A DNA stretch of 64,000 nt, taken from positions 6,448,001 to 6,512,000 of the forward strand of contig NW_027480423.1 in assembly GCF_051401765.1 (NCBI RefSeq), given 5' to 3'. Position 1 is the stretch's first letter. Each line of letters starts with the position of its first letter. This stretch comes from Calliopsis andreniformis. Taxonomy: Eukaryota > Arthropoda > Insecta > Hymenoptera > Andrenidae. The translations under genes and the position numbers were made by a program. Below, piece by piece: positions 37,006-51,420 of the stretch. The notes below the pieces were generated by a model that was not told where the DNA came from, did no database searches, and worked only from the letters and a program-made list of their open reading frames with translations.

Positions 37006-40000
37006 TGACTTCTTAGTCCGTAACTATTCGGTCTGGTGGACCAACGCCCTGGAGTGAAACCTAGGTTGCCCGGAACGTAGAATTGGCCATCACTTTCAAA
37101 CTGGTTGCAATTATTCCTGTTATATGATGGAAACACTGTTGTATTTTTTTTGCATTTTATGGTTCGGGAGTAGACTTCTAAGGCCCTAACTATTCAACCT
37201 GTTGGAGCACCGCCCTAGGGTGAAGCCTAGGTTGCTCGGAAAGTAGAAATGACCATAAGTTTCATACTGGTTGCAATTACTCGTTTTATACGATGGAAAA
37301 CTGTTGTATTTATATTGTATTTTATGCTTCTGGCGTTGACTTCTAAGGCACTAACTATTCGATCTGGTGGAGCAACGCCCTAGAGTGAAGCCTAGGTTGC
37401 GCGGAACGTAGAAATGACCATAACTTTCACACTGGTAGCAATTATTCCTGTTATATTATGGACACACTGTTGTATTTTTTTTGCATTTTATGATTCGGGC
37501 GTAGACTTCTAAGGCCGTAACTATTCTATCTGTTGGAGCAACGCCCTAGGGTGAAGCCTAGGTTACTCGGAAAGTAGAAATGACCATAAGTTTCATACTG
37601 GTTGCAATTTTTCGTTTTATACGATGGAAAAACTGTTGTATTTATATCGTGTTTTATGCTTCTGGCGTTGACTTCTTAGGCCGTAGCTATTCGGTCTGGT
37701 GGAGCAACGCCCTAGAGTGAAGCCTAGGTTGCCCGGAACGTAGAATTGGCCATCACTTTCAAACTGGTTGCAATTATTCCTGATATATGATGGAAACACT
37801 GTTGTATTTTTTTTGCATTTTATGGTTCGGGCGTTGACTTCTAAGGCCCTAACTATTCAATCTGTTGGAGCAATGCCCTAGGGTGAAGCCTAGGTTGCTC
37901 GGAAAGTAGAAATGACCATAAGTTTCATACTGGTTGCAATTATTCGTTTTATACGATGGAAAAACTGTTGTATTTATATTGTATTTTATGCTTCTAGCGT
38001 TGACTTCTAAGGCACTATCTATTCGATCTGGTGGAGCAACGCACTAGAGAGAAGCCTAGGTTGCCCGGAACGTAGAATTGACCATCACTTTCAAACTGGT
38101 TGCAATTATTCCTGTTATATGAGGGAAACACTGTTGTATTTTTTTTGCATTTTACGGTTCGGGCGTTGACTTCTAAGGCCCTAAGTATTCAATCCGTTGG
38201 AGCAACGCCCTAGGGTGAAGCCTAGGTTGCTCGGAAAGTAGAAATGACCATAAGTTTCATACTGGTTGCAATTATTTGTTTCATACGATGGAAAAACTGT
38301 TGTATTTATATTGTATTTTATGCTTCTGGCGTTGACTTCTAAGGCGCTAACTATTCGATCTGGTGGAGCAACGCCCTAGAGTGAAGCCTAGGTTGCCCGG
38401 AATGTAGAATTGGCCATCACTTTCAAACTGGTCGCAATTATTCCTGTTATATGATTGAAACACTGTAGTATTTTTTTTGCATTTTATGGATTGGGCTTAG
38501 ACTTCTAAGGCCCTAACTATTCAATCTGTTGGAGCAACGCCCTAGGGTGAAGCCTAGGTTGCTCGGAAAGTAGAAATGGCCATAAGTTTCATACTGCTTG
38601 CAATTATTCGTTTTATACGTTGGAAAAGCTGTTGTATTTATATTGTATTTTATGCTTCTGGCGTTGACTTCTAAGGCACTAACTATTCGATCTGGTGGAG
38701 CAACGCCCTAGAGTGAAGCCTAGGTTGCGCGGGACGTAGAAATGACCATAAGTTTCATACTGGTTGCAATTATTCGTTTTACACGATGAAAACACTGTTG
38801 TATTCTTATTGCATTTTTTGCTTCGGCCGTTGACTTCTAAGGCCCCAACTATTCAATCTGTTAGTGCAACGCCCTAGGGTGAAGCCTAGGTTGCTCGGAA
38901 AGTAGAAATGACCATAAGTTTCATACTGGTTGCAATTATTCGTTTTATACGATGGAAAAACTGTTGTATTTATATTGTATTTTATGCTTCTGGCGTTGAC
39001 TTCTAAGGCCCTAGCTGTTCGATCTAGTGGAGCAACGCCCTAGAGTGAAGCCTAGGTTGCCCGGAAAGGAGAAATGACTATCACGTTCAAACTGGTTGCA
39101 ATTAATCCTTTTATACGATGGAAAAGCTGTTGTATTTATATCGTATTTTATGCTTCTGGCGTTTACTTCTAAGGACCTAACTATTCGATCTGGTGGAGCA
39201 ACGCCCTGGAGTGAAGCCTAGGATGCTCGGAATGTGGAAATAACCATAACTTTCACACTGGTTGCAATTATTCGTTTTATACGATGGAACCGCTGTTGTA
39301 TTTATATTGTATTTTATGCCTCTGGCGTTGACTTCTACGGCCGTAACTATTCCGTCTGGTGGAGCAACGCCCTGGTGTGAAACCTAGGTTGTCCGGAACG
39401 TAGAATTGGCCATCACTTTCAAACTGGTTGCAATTATTCCTGTTATATGATGGAAACACTGTTGTATTTTTTTTGCATTTGATGGTTCGGGCGTTGACTT
39501 CTAAGGCCCTAACTATTCAATCTGTTGGAGCACCGCCCTAGGGTCAAGCCTAGGTTGCTCGGAAAGTAGAAATGACCAAAAGTTTCATACTGGTTGCAAT
39601 TATTCGTTTTATACGATGGAAAAGCTGTTGTATTTATATCGTGTTTTATGCTTCTGGCGTTGACTTCTTAGGCCGTAGCTATTCGGTCTGGTGGAGCGAC
39701 ACCCTGGATTGAAACCTAGGTTGCCCGGAACGTAGAATTGGCCATCACTTTCAAACTGGTTGCAATTATTCCTGATATATGATGGAAACACTGTTGTATT
39801 TTTTTTGCATTTTATGGTTCGGGCGTTGACTTCTAAGGCCCTAACTATTCAATCTGTTGGAGCAAGGCCCCTGGGGTGAAGCCTAGGTTGCTCGGAAAAT
39901 AGAAATGACCATAAGTTTCATACTGGTTGCAATTATTCGTTTTATACGATGGAAAAACTGTTGTACTTATATTGTATTTTATGCTTCTAGCCTTGACTTC

Positions 40001-43000
40001 TAAGGCACTATCTATTCGATCTGGTGGAGCAATACCCTTGATTGAAACCTAGGTTGCCTGGAACGTAGAATTGGCCATCACTTTCAAACTGGTTGCAATT
40101 ATTCGTTATACACGATGGAAACACTGTTGTATTTTTATTGCATTTTATGCCTCGGGCGTTGACTTCTAAAGCCCTAACTATTCAATCTGTTGGAGCAACG
40201 CCCTAGGGTGAAGCCTAGGTTGCTCGGAAAGTAGAAATGACCATCAGTTTCATACTGGCTGCAATTATTCGTTTTATACGATGGAAAAACTGTTGTATTT
40301 ATATTTTATTTTATGCTTCTGGCGTTGACTTCTAAGGCCCTAGCTATTCGATCTGTTGGAGCAACACCCTAGAGTGAAGCCTAGGTTGCCCGGAAAGGAG
40401 GAATGACCATCACTATCAAACTGGTTGCAATTATTCCTGTTATATTATGGAAACACTGTTGTATTTTTATTGCATTTCATGCTTCGGGCGTTGACTCCTA
40501 AGGCCCTAACTATTCAATCTGTTAGAGCAACGCCCTAGGGTGAAGCCTAGGTTGCTCGGCAGGTAGAAATGACCATAAGTTTCATACTGGTTGCAATTAT
40601 TCGTTTTGTACGATGGAAAAACTGTTGTATTTATATTGTATTTTATGCTTCTGGCGTTGACTTCTAAAGCCCTAGCTGTTCGATCTAGTGGAGCAACGGC
40701 CTAGAGTGAAGCCTAGGTTGCCCGGAAAGGAGAAATGACTATCACGTTCAAACTGGTTGCAATTAATCCTTTTATACCATGGAAAAGCTGTTGTGTTTAT
40801 ATCGTATTTTATGTTTCTGGCGTTTACTTCTAAGGACCTAACTATTCGATCTGGTGGAGCAACGCCCTAGAGTGGAGCCTAGGTTGCTCGGAATATGGAA
40901 ATGACCATAACTTTCACACTTGTTGCAATTATTCGTTTTATACGATGGAAACGCTGTTGTATTTATATTGTATTTTATGCCACTGGCGTTGACTTCTAAG
41001 GCCGTAGCTATTAGATGTGGTGGAGCAACGCCCTAGAGTGACGCCTAGGGTGCTCGGAACGTAGAAATGATGATTACTTTCACACTGGTTGCAATTATAC
41101 GTTTTATACGATGGAAAAGCTGTTGTATTTATATCGTATTTTATGCTTCTGGCGTTGACTTCTTAGGCCGTAACTATTCCGTCTGGTGGACCAACGCCCT
41201 GGAGTGAAACCTAGGTTGCCCGGAACGTAGAATTGGCCATCACTTTCAAACTGGTTGCAATTATTCCTGTTATATGATGGAAACACTGTTGTATTTTTTT
41301 TGCATTTTATGGTTCGGGCGTTGACTTCTAAGGCCCTAACTATTCAATCTGTTGGAGCACCGCCCTAGGGTCAAGCCTAGGTTGCTCGGAAAGTAGAAAT
41401 GACCATAAGTTTCATACTGGTTGCAATTATTCGTTTTATACGATGGAAAAGCTGTTGTATTTATATCGTGTTTTATGCTTCTGGCGTTGACTTCTTAGGC
41501 CGTAGCTATTCGGTCTGGTGGAGCAACACCCTGGATTGAAACCTAGGTTGCCCGGAACGTAGAATTGGCCATCACTTTCAAACAGGTTGCAATTATTCCT
41601 GATATATGATGGAAACACTGTTGTATTTTTTTTGCATTTTATGGTTCGGGCGTTGACTTCTAAGGCCCTAACTATTCAATCTGTTGGAGCAAGGCCCCTG
41701 GGGTGAAGCCTAGGTCGCTCGGAAAGTAGAAATGACCATAAGTTTCATACTGGTTGCAATTATTCGTTTTATACGATGGAAAAACTGTTGTACTTATATT
41801 GTATTTTATGCTTCTAGCCTTGTCTTCTAAGGCACTATCTATTCGATCTGGTGGAGCAATACCCTGGATTGAAACCTAGGTTGTCCGGAACGTAGAATTG
41901 GCCATCACTTTCAAACTGGTTGCAATTATTCGTTATACACGATGGAAACACTGTTGTATTTTTATTGCATTTTATGCCTCGGGCGTTGACTTCTAAAGCC
42001 CTAACTATTCAATCTGTTGGAGCAACGCCCTAGGGTGAAGCCTAGGTTGCTCGGAAAGTAGAAATGACCATCAGTTTCATACTGGCTGCAATTATTCGTT
42101 TTATACGATGGAAAAACTGTTGTATTTATATTTTATTTTATGCTTCTGGCGTTGACTTCTAAGGCCCTAGCTATTCGATCTGTTGGAGCAACACCCTAGA
42201 GTGAAGCCTAGGTTGCCCGGAAAGGAGGAATGACCATGACTTTCAAACTGGTTGCAATTAATCCTGTTATACGATGGAAAAACTGTTGTATTTTTATTGC
42301 ATTTTATGCTTCTGGCGTTCACTTCTTAGGCCCTAACTATTCGATCTGGTGGAACAAGGGCCTAGGGTGAAGCCTAGCTTGCCCGGAACGTAGAAATGAC
42401 CATTACTTTCACACTGTTTGCAATTATTCCTTTTATACGATAGAAAAGCTGTTGTATTTATATCGTATTTTATGCTTCTGGCGTTTACTTCTAAGGCCCT
42501 AGCTGTTCGATCTAGTGGAGCAACGCCCTAGAGTGAAGCCTAGGTTGCCCGGAAAGGAGAAATGACCATCACGTTCAAACTGGTTGCAATTAATCCTTTT
42601 ATACCATGGAAAAGCTGTTGTGCTTATATCGTATTTTATGCTTCTGGCGTTTACTTCTAAGGACCTAACTATTCGATCTGGTGGAGCAACGCCCTAGAGT
42701 GGAGCCTAGGTTGCTCGGAATATGAAAATGACCATAACTTTCACACTTGTTGCAATTATTCGTTTTATACGATGGAAACGCTGTTGTATTTATATTGTAT
42801 TTTATGCCTCTGGCGTTGACTTCTGAGGCCGTAGCTATTAGATGTGGTGGAGCAACGCCCTAGAGTGACGCCTAGGGTGCTCGGAACGTAGAAATGATGA
42901 TTACTTTCACACTGGTTGCAATTATACGTTTTATACGATGGAAAAGCTGTTGTATTTATATCGTATTTTATGCTTCTGGCGTTGACTTCTTAGGCCGTAA

Positions 43001-43695
43001 CTATTCCGTCTGGTGGAGCAACGCCCTGGTGTGAAACCTAGGTTGCCCGGAACGTAGAATTGGCCATCACTTTCAAACTGGTTGCAATTATTCCTGTTAT
43101 ATGATGGAAACACTGTAGTATTTTTTTTGCATTTTATGGTTCGGGCGTTGACTTCTAAGGCCCTCACTATCCAATTTGTTGGAGCACCGCCCTAGGGTAA
43201 AGCCAAGGTTGCTCGGAAAGTAGAAATGACCATAAGTGTCATACTGGTAGCAATTATTCGTTTTATACGATGGAAAAGCTTTGTATTTATATCGTGTTTT
43301 ATGCTTCTGGCGTTGACTTCTTAGGCCGTAGCTATTCGGTCTGGTGGAGCAACGACCTAGAGTGAAGCCTAGGTTGCCCGGAACGTAGAATTGGCCATCA
43401 CTTTCAAACTGGTTGCAATTATTCCTGATATATGATGGAAACACTGTTGTATTTTTTTTTGCATTTTATGGTTCGGGCGTTGACTTCTAAGGCCCTAACT
43501 ATTCAATCTGTTGGAGCAATGCCCTAGAGTGAAGCCTAGGTTGCTCGGAAAGTAGAAATGACCATAAGTTTCATACTGGTTGCAATTATTCGTTTTATAC
43601 GATGGAAAAACTGTTGTATTTATATTGTATTTTATGCTTCTAGCGTTGACTTCTAAGGCACTATCTATTCGACCTGGTGGAGCAACGCACTAGAG

Positions 43696-45038
43696 AGAAG
43701 CCTAGGTTGCCCGGAACGTAGAATTGACCATCACTTTCAAACTGGTTGCAATTATTCCTGTTATATGAGGGAAACACTGTTGTATTTTTTTTGCATTTTA
43801 TGGTTCGGGCGTTGACTTCTAAGGCCCTAAGTATTCAATCCGTTGGAGCAACGCCCTAGGGTGAAGCCTAGGTTGCTCGGAAAGTAGAAATGACCATAAG
43901 TTTCATACTGGTTGCAATTATTTGTTTCATACGATGGAAAAGCTGTTGTATTTATATTGTATTTTATGCTTCTGGCGTTGACTTCTAAGGCGCTAACTAT
44001 TCGATCTGGTGGAGCAACGCCCTAGAGCGAAGCCTAGGTTGCCCGGAACGTAGAATTGGCCATCACTTTCAAACTGGTCGCAATTATTCCTGTTATATGA
44101 TTGAAACACTGTTGTATTTTTTTTGCATTTTATGGTTTGGGCTTAGACTTCTAAGGCCCTAACTATTCAATCTGTTGGAGCAACGCCCTAGGGTGAAGCC
44201 TATGTTGCTCGGAAAGTAGAAATGACCATAAGTTTCATACTGCTTGCAATTATTCGTTTTATACGTTGGAAAAGCTGTTGTATTTATATTGTATTTTATG
44301 CTTCTGGCGTTGACTTCTAAGGCACTAACTATTCGATCTGGTGGAGCAACGCCCTTGAGTGAAGCCTAGGTTGCCCGGAACGTAGAATTGACCATCACTT
44401 TCAAACTGGTTGCAATTATTCCTGTTATATGAGGGAAACACTGTTGTATTTTTTTTGCATTTTATGATTCGGGCGTTGACTTCTAAGGCCCTAAGTATTC
44501 AATCCGTTGGAGCAACGCCCTAGGGTGAAGCCTAGGTTGCTCGGAAAGTAGAAATGACCATAAGTTTCATACTGGTTGCAATTATTTGTTTCATACGATG
44601 GAGAAACTGTTGTATTTATATTGTATTTTATGCTTCTGGCGTTGACTTCTAAGGCGCTAACTATTCGATCTGGTGGAGCAACGCCCTAGAGCGAAGCCTA
44701 GGTTGCCCGGAACGTAGAATTGGCCATCACTTTCAAACTGGTCGCAATTATTCCTGTTATATGATTGAAACACTGTTGTATTTTTTTTGCATTTTATGGT
44801 TTGGGCTTAGACTTCTAAGGCCCTAACTATTCAATCTGTTGGAGCAACGCCCTAGGGTGAAGCCTAGGTTGCTCGGAAAGTAGAAATGACCATAAGTTTC
44901 ATACTGCTTGCAATTATTCGTTTTATACGTTGGAAAAGCTGTTGTATTTATATTGTATTTTATGCTTCTGGCGTTGACTTCTAAGGCACTAACTATTCGA
45001 TCTGGTGGAGCAACGCCCTTGAGTGAAGCCTAGGTTGC
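43696..45038 (+). repeat. Tandem four-unit (664-bp) duplication in super-block copy 2
   Basis: Same doubled block as at 21626-22968, shifted by 22070 bp, with both members kept. One visible difference is CATTTTATGATTCGGG here against CATTTTATAATTCGGG in copy 1. Its presence in both super-blocks fixes the order of events: the 664-bp duplication came first. Confidence 0.85.
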
Positions 45039-47934
45039 GCGGGACGTAGAAATGACCATAAGTTTCATACTGGTTGCAATTATTCGTTTTACACAATGGA
45101 AACACTGTTGTATTTTTATTGCATTTTATGCTTCGGGAGTTGACTTCTAAGGCCCCAACTATTCAATCTGTTAGTGCAACGCCCTAGGGTGAAGCCTGGG
45201 TTGCTCGGAAAGTAGAAATGACCATCAGTTTCATACTGGTTGCAATTATTCGTTTTATACTATGGAAAAACTGTTCTATTTATTTTGTATTTAACGCCTC
45301 GGGCGTTGGTTCCTAAGGCCCTAACTGTTTGATTTGGTGGAGCAACGCCCTAGAGTGAAACCTAGGTTGCCCGGAACGTAGAAATGACCATAACCTTCAC
45401 ACTGGTTGCTATTATTCGTTTTATACGATGGAAAAACTGTTATATTTATATTGCATTTTATAATTCTGGCGTTGACTTCTTAGGCCCTAACTGTTCGATC
45501 TGGTGGAACAACGCCCTACAGTGAAGCCTAGGTTGCCTGGAACGTAGAATTGGCCATCACTTTCAAACTGGTTGCAATTATTCCTGATATATGATGGAAA
45601 CACTGTTGTATTTTTTTAGCAATTTATGGTTCGGGCGATGACTTCTAAGGCCCTAACTATTCAATCTGTTGGAGCAGCGCCGTAGGGTGAAGCCTAGGTT
45701 GCCCGGAAAGTGGAAATGACCATAACTTTCATACTGGTTGCAATTATTCGTTTTACATGGTGGAAAAGCTGTTGTACTTAGATTGTATTTTATGCTTCTG
45801 GCGTTGACTTCTAAGGCACTATCTATGCGATCTGGTGGAGCAACGCCCTAGAGCGAAGCCTAGGTTGCCCGGAACGTAGAATTGGCCATCACTTTCAAAC
45901 TGGTTGCAATTATTCCTGTTATATGATGGATACACTGTTGTATTTTTTTTGCATTTTATGGTTCGGGCGCTGACTTCTAAGGCCCTAACTGTTTGATCTG
46001 GTGGAGCAACGCCCTAGAGTGAAGCCTAGGTTGCACGGAACGTAGAAATGACCATAACTTTCACACTGGTTGCAATTATTTGTTTTATACGATGGAAAAG
46101 CTGTTGTATTTATATCGCATTTTATGCTTCTGGCGTTGACTTCTTAGCCCCTAACTATTCCATCTGGTGGAACAACGCCCTAGGGTGAAGCCTAGGTTGT
46201 CCGGAACGTATAAATGACCATAGCTTTTACACTGGCAGCAATTATTCGTTTTATACAATGGAAAAACCGTTCGATTTATTTTGTATTTAACGCCTCGGGC
46301 GTTGGTTTCTAAGGCCCTAACTGTTTGATTTGGTGGAGCAACGCCCTAGAGCGAAGCCTAGGTTGCCCGTAACGTAGAAATGACCATAACTTTCACACTG
46401 GTTGCTATTATTCGTTTTATACGATGGAAAAACTGTTATATTTATATTGCATTTTATGCTTCTGTCGTTGACTTCTTAGGCCCTAACTGTTCGATCTGGT
46501 GGAACAACGCCCTACAGTGAAGCCTAGGTTGCCTGGAACGTAGAATTGGCCATCACTTTCAAACTGGTTGCAATTATTCCTGATATATGATGGAAACACT
46601 GTTGTATTTTTTTTGCAATTTATGGTTCGGGCGATGACTTCTAAGGCCCTAACTATTCAATCTGTTGGAGCAACGCCGTAGGGTGAAGCCTAGGTTGCCC
46701 GGAAAGTAGAATTGGCCATCACTTTCAAACTGGTTGCAATTATTCCTGTTATATGATGGATACACTGTTGTATTTTTTTTGCATTTTATGGTTCGGGCGC
46801 TGACTTCTAAGGCCCTAACTGTTTGATCTGGTGGAGCAACGCCCTAGAGTGAAGCCTAGGTTGCACGGAACGTAGAAATGACCATAACTTTCACACTGGT
46901 TGCAATTATTTGTTTTATACGATGGAAAAGCTGTTGTATTTATATCGCATTTTATGCTTCTGGCGTTGACTTCTTAGGCCCTAACTATTCCATCTGGTGG
47001 AACAACGCCCTAGGGTAAAGCCAAGATTGCTCGAAATGTAGAAATGACCATAACTTTCACACTGGTTGCAATTATTCGTTTTATACGATGGAAAAGCTGT
47101 TGTATTTATATCGTATTTTATACGTCAGGCGTTGACTTCTGAGGCCGTAGCTATTCGATGTGGTGGAAGAACGCCATACAGTGAACCCTAGGTTGCCCGG
47201 AACGTAGAAATATCCATATGTTTCACACTGTTTGCAATTATTCATTTTATACGATGGCAAAGCTGTTGTATTTATATTGTATTTTATGCTTCTGGCGTTG
47301 ACTTCTTAGGCCCCAACTATTCGATCAGGTGGAGCGACGCCTCAGAGTTAAGTCTAGGATGCCCGAAACGCCGAAATGATCATTACTTTCACACTGATTG
47401 CAATTATTCCTTTTATACGATGGAAAAGCTGTTGTATTTATATCGTATTTTATGCTTCTGGCGTTGACTTCTAAGGACCTAACTATTCGGTCTGGTGGAG
47501 AATCGCCCTAGAGTGAAGCCTAGGTTGCCCGGAACGTAGAAATGGCCATAACTTTCACACTGGTTGCTATCATTCGTTTCATATGATGGAAAAGCTGTTG
47601 TATTTATATCGTATTTTATGCTTCTGGCGTTTACTTCTAAGGACCTAACTATTCGATCAGGTGGAGGAACGCCCTAGAGTGAAGCCTATGTTGCTCGAAG
47701 TGTAGAAATGACCATAACTTTCACACTGGTTGCAATTATTCGTTTTATACGATGGAAAGGCTGTTGTATTTATATCGTATTTTATGCTTCTGGCGTTGAC
47801 TTCTAAGAACCTAACTATTCGGTCTGGTGGAGAAACGCCCTAGAGTGAAGCCTAGGTTGCTCGGAACGTAGAAATGACCATTACATTCACACTGGTTGCA
47901 ATTATTCCGGTTATACGATGGAAAAGCTGTTGTA

Positions 47935-50900
47935 TTTTTATTGCTTTCTATGCTTCTGGCGTTTAATTCTAAGTCGCTAGCTATTCGATCTGGTGGAGCA
48001 ACGACCCAGAGTGAAGCCTAGGTTGCCCGGAACGTAGAAATGGCCATTACTTTCACACTGTTTGCAATTATTCATTTTCTACGATGGTAAAGCTGTTGTA
48101 TTTATATTGGATTTTATGCCTCTGGCGTTGACTTCTAAGGCCGTAGCTGTTAGATGTGGTGGAGGAACGCCCTAGAGTGACGCCTAGGTAGACCGGAACG
48201 TAGAAATGACCATTACTTTCACAATGTCTGCAATTAGTCATTTTATGCGATGGAAGAACTGTTGTACTTATATTGTATTTTATCCTTCTGGTGTTGAATT
48301 CTAAGTCCCTAGCTATTCGATCCGGTGGTGCAGCGCGCCAGAGTGAAACCTAGGTTACCCGGAACGTAGAAATGGTCAGTACTTTCACACTGGTTGCAGT
48401 TATTCGTTTTATACAATGGAAAAACTGTTCTATTTATTTTGCATTTTATGCTTCGGGCGTTGACTTCTAAGGCCCTAACTATTCGATCTGGTGGAGCACC
48501 GCCCTAGAGTGAAGCCTAGGTTGCACGGAACGTAGAAATGACCACTACTTTCACACTGTTTGCAATTATTCATTTAATACGATGGAAATGCTGTTGTATT
48601 TATATCGTATTTTATGCTTCGGGCGTAGACTTCTTAGGCCCTAACATTTCGATCTGGTGGAGCAACGCCCGACAGTGAAGCATAGGTTGCCCGGAACGTA
48701 GATATGACCATAACCTTCACACAGGTTGCAATTATTCGTTTTATACGGTGTAAAGGCTGTTGTATTTATTTTGTATTTTATTCTTCTGGTGTTGACTTCT
48801 TAGGCCCTAACTATTCGATTTGGTGGAACAACGCCGTAGAGTGAAGCCTAGGTTGCCCGGAACGTAGAAATGACCATTACATTCACACTGGTTGCAATTA
48901 TTCTTGTTATACGATGGAAAAACTGTTGTATTTTTATTGTATTCTATGCTTCTGGCGTTTAATTCTAAGTTACTAGCTATTTCATCTGGTGGAGCAACGA
49001 CCTAGAGTGAAGCCTAGGTTGCCCGGAACGTAGAAATGACAATTACTTTCACACTGTTTGGTATTATTCATTTTGTACGATGGAAAAGCTGTTGTATTTA
49101 TATTGTATTTTATGCCTCTGGCGTTGACTTCTAAGGCCGTAGCTATTAGATGCGGTGGAGCAACGCCCAAGAGTGACGCCTAGGGTGCCGGGAACGTAGA
49201 AATGAACATTACTTTCACACTGGTTGCAATTATTCGTTTTATACGATGGAAAAGCTGTTGTATTTATATCGTGTTTTATGCTTCTGGCGTTGACTTCTTA
49301 TGACCTAACTATGCGAACTGGTGGAGCAACGCCCTGGAGTGAAACCTAGGTTGCCCGGAACGTAGAAATGACCATAACTTTCACACCGGTAGCAACTATT
49401 CGTTTTATACGGTGGAAAAACTGTTCTATATATTTTGTATTTTATGCTTCGGGCGTTGACTTCTAAGGCCCTAACTATTCGATCTGGTGGTGCAACTCCC
49501 TAGGGTGAAGCCTAGGTTGCTCGGAAAGTAGAAATGACCATAACTTTCATACTCGTTGCGATTATTCGTTTTATACGATGGAAAAACTGTTGTATTTATA
49601 TCGTGTTTTATGCTTCTGGCGTTGACTTCTTAGGCCCTAACTATTCCATCTGGTGGAACAACGCCCTAGGGTGAAGCCTAGGTTGCCCGGAAAGTAGAAA
49701 TGCCCATAACTTCCACACTGGTAGAAATTATTCGTTTTATACGGTTGAAAGACTGTACTATTTATTTTGTATTTTATGCTTCGGGCGTTGACTCCTAAGG
49801 CCCTAGCTGTTCGATCTGGTGGAGCAACGCCCTAGAGTGAAGCCTAGGTTGCCCGGAACGTAGAAATGACCATCACTTTCAAACTGGTTGCAATTATTCC
49901 TGTTATATGATGGAAAAGCTGTTGTATTTTTATTGCATTTTATGCTTCGGGCATTCACTTCTAAGGCCCTAACTATTCAATCTGTGGGAGCTACGCCCTA
50001 GGGTGAAGCCTAGGTTGCCCGGAAAGTAGAAATGACCATAACTTTCATACTGGTTGCGATTATTCGTTTTATACGATGAAAAAACTGTTGTAGTTATATT
50101 GTATTTTATGCTTCTGGCGTTGACTTCTTAGGCCCTAACTATTCCATCTGGTGGAGCAACGCCCTAGAGTAAAGCCCAGGTTGCGCGAAACGTAGAAATG
50201 ACCATAACTTTCACACTGGTAGCAATTGTTTGTTTTATACGATGGAAAAGCTGTTGTATTTATATCGTATTTTATGCTTCGGGCGTTGACTTCTGAGGCC
50301 CTAACTATTCAATCTGTTGGTGCACCGCCCTAGGGTGAAGACTAGGTTGCCCGGAACGTAGAAATGACCATCACTTTCAAACTGGTTGCAATTATTCCTG
50401 TTATATGATGGAAAAACTGTTGTACTTTTATTGCATTTTATGCTTCGGGCATTGACTTCTACGGCCCTAACTATTCAATCTGTGGGAGCTACGCCCTAGG
50501 GTGAAGCCTAGGTTGCCCTGAAAGTAGAAATGACCATAACTTTCATACTGATTGCAATTATTCGTTTTATACGATGAAAAGACTGTTGTATTTATATTGT
50601 ATTTTATGCTTCTGGCGTTCACTTATTAGGCCCTAACTATTCGATCTGGTGGAACAACGCCGTAGGGTGAAGCCTAGGTTGCCCGGAACGTAGAAATGAC
50701 CATCACCTTCACGCTTGGTGCAATTATTCCAGTTATACGATGGAAAAACAGTTGCATCTTTATTGTATTTTATGCTTCTGGCGTCGACTTCTAAGACTCT
50801 AACTATTCGATCTGAGGGAGCGACGCCCTAGAGTGAAGCCTAAGTAGCCCGGGACGTAGAAATGACCATAACTTTCACACTGGTTGCAATTATTCGTTTT

Positions 50901-51420
50901 ATACGATGGAAAAGCTGTTGTATTTATATCGTATTTTATGCTTCTGGCTTTGACTTCTTATGACCTAACTATTCGAACTCGTGGAGCAACGCCCTGGTGT
51001 GAAACCTAGGTTGCCTGGAACGTAGAAATGACCATAACTCTCACACCGGTAGCAACTATTCGTTTTATACGATGGAAAAGCTGTTCTATTTATATTGTAT
51101 TTTATACTTCGGGCGTGAACTTCTGAGGCCCTAACTATTCAATCTGTTGGTGCACCGCCCTAGGGTCAAGACGAGGTTGACCGGAAGGTAGAAATGACCA
51201 TAACCTTCACACTGGTTTGTATTATTCGTTTTATACGATGGAAAAACTGTTATATTTATATTGTATATTATGCTTCTGGCGTTGACTTCTTAGGCCCTAA
51301 CTATTCCATCTGGTGGGACAACGCCCTAGGGTGAAGCCTACGTTGCCTGGAACGTAGAAATGACCATAACTTTCAGACTGGTTGCAATTATTCGTTTTAT
51401 ACGATGGAAAAGCTGTTGTA
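47935..51420 (+). repeat. Block A, super-block copy 2
   Basis: Equivalent of 25865-29350 at +22070 bp and the upstream member of the 6635-bp pair in copy 2. Marks include GGATTTTATGCCTCTGG, GCGCGCCAGAGTG and GGCGTCGACTTCTAAGACTC. Comparing A and A' within each super-block, and A between super-blocks, shows closer agreement between super-blocks. The A/A' duplication is therefore older than the super-block duplication. Confidence 0.85.
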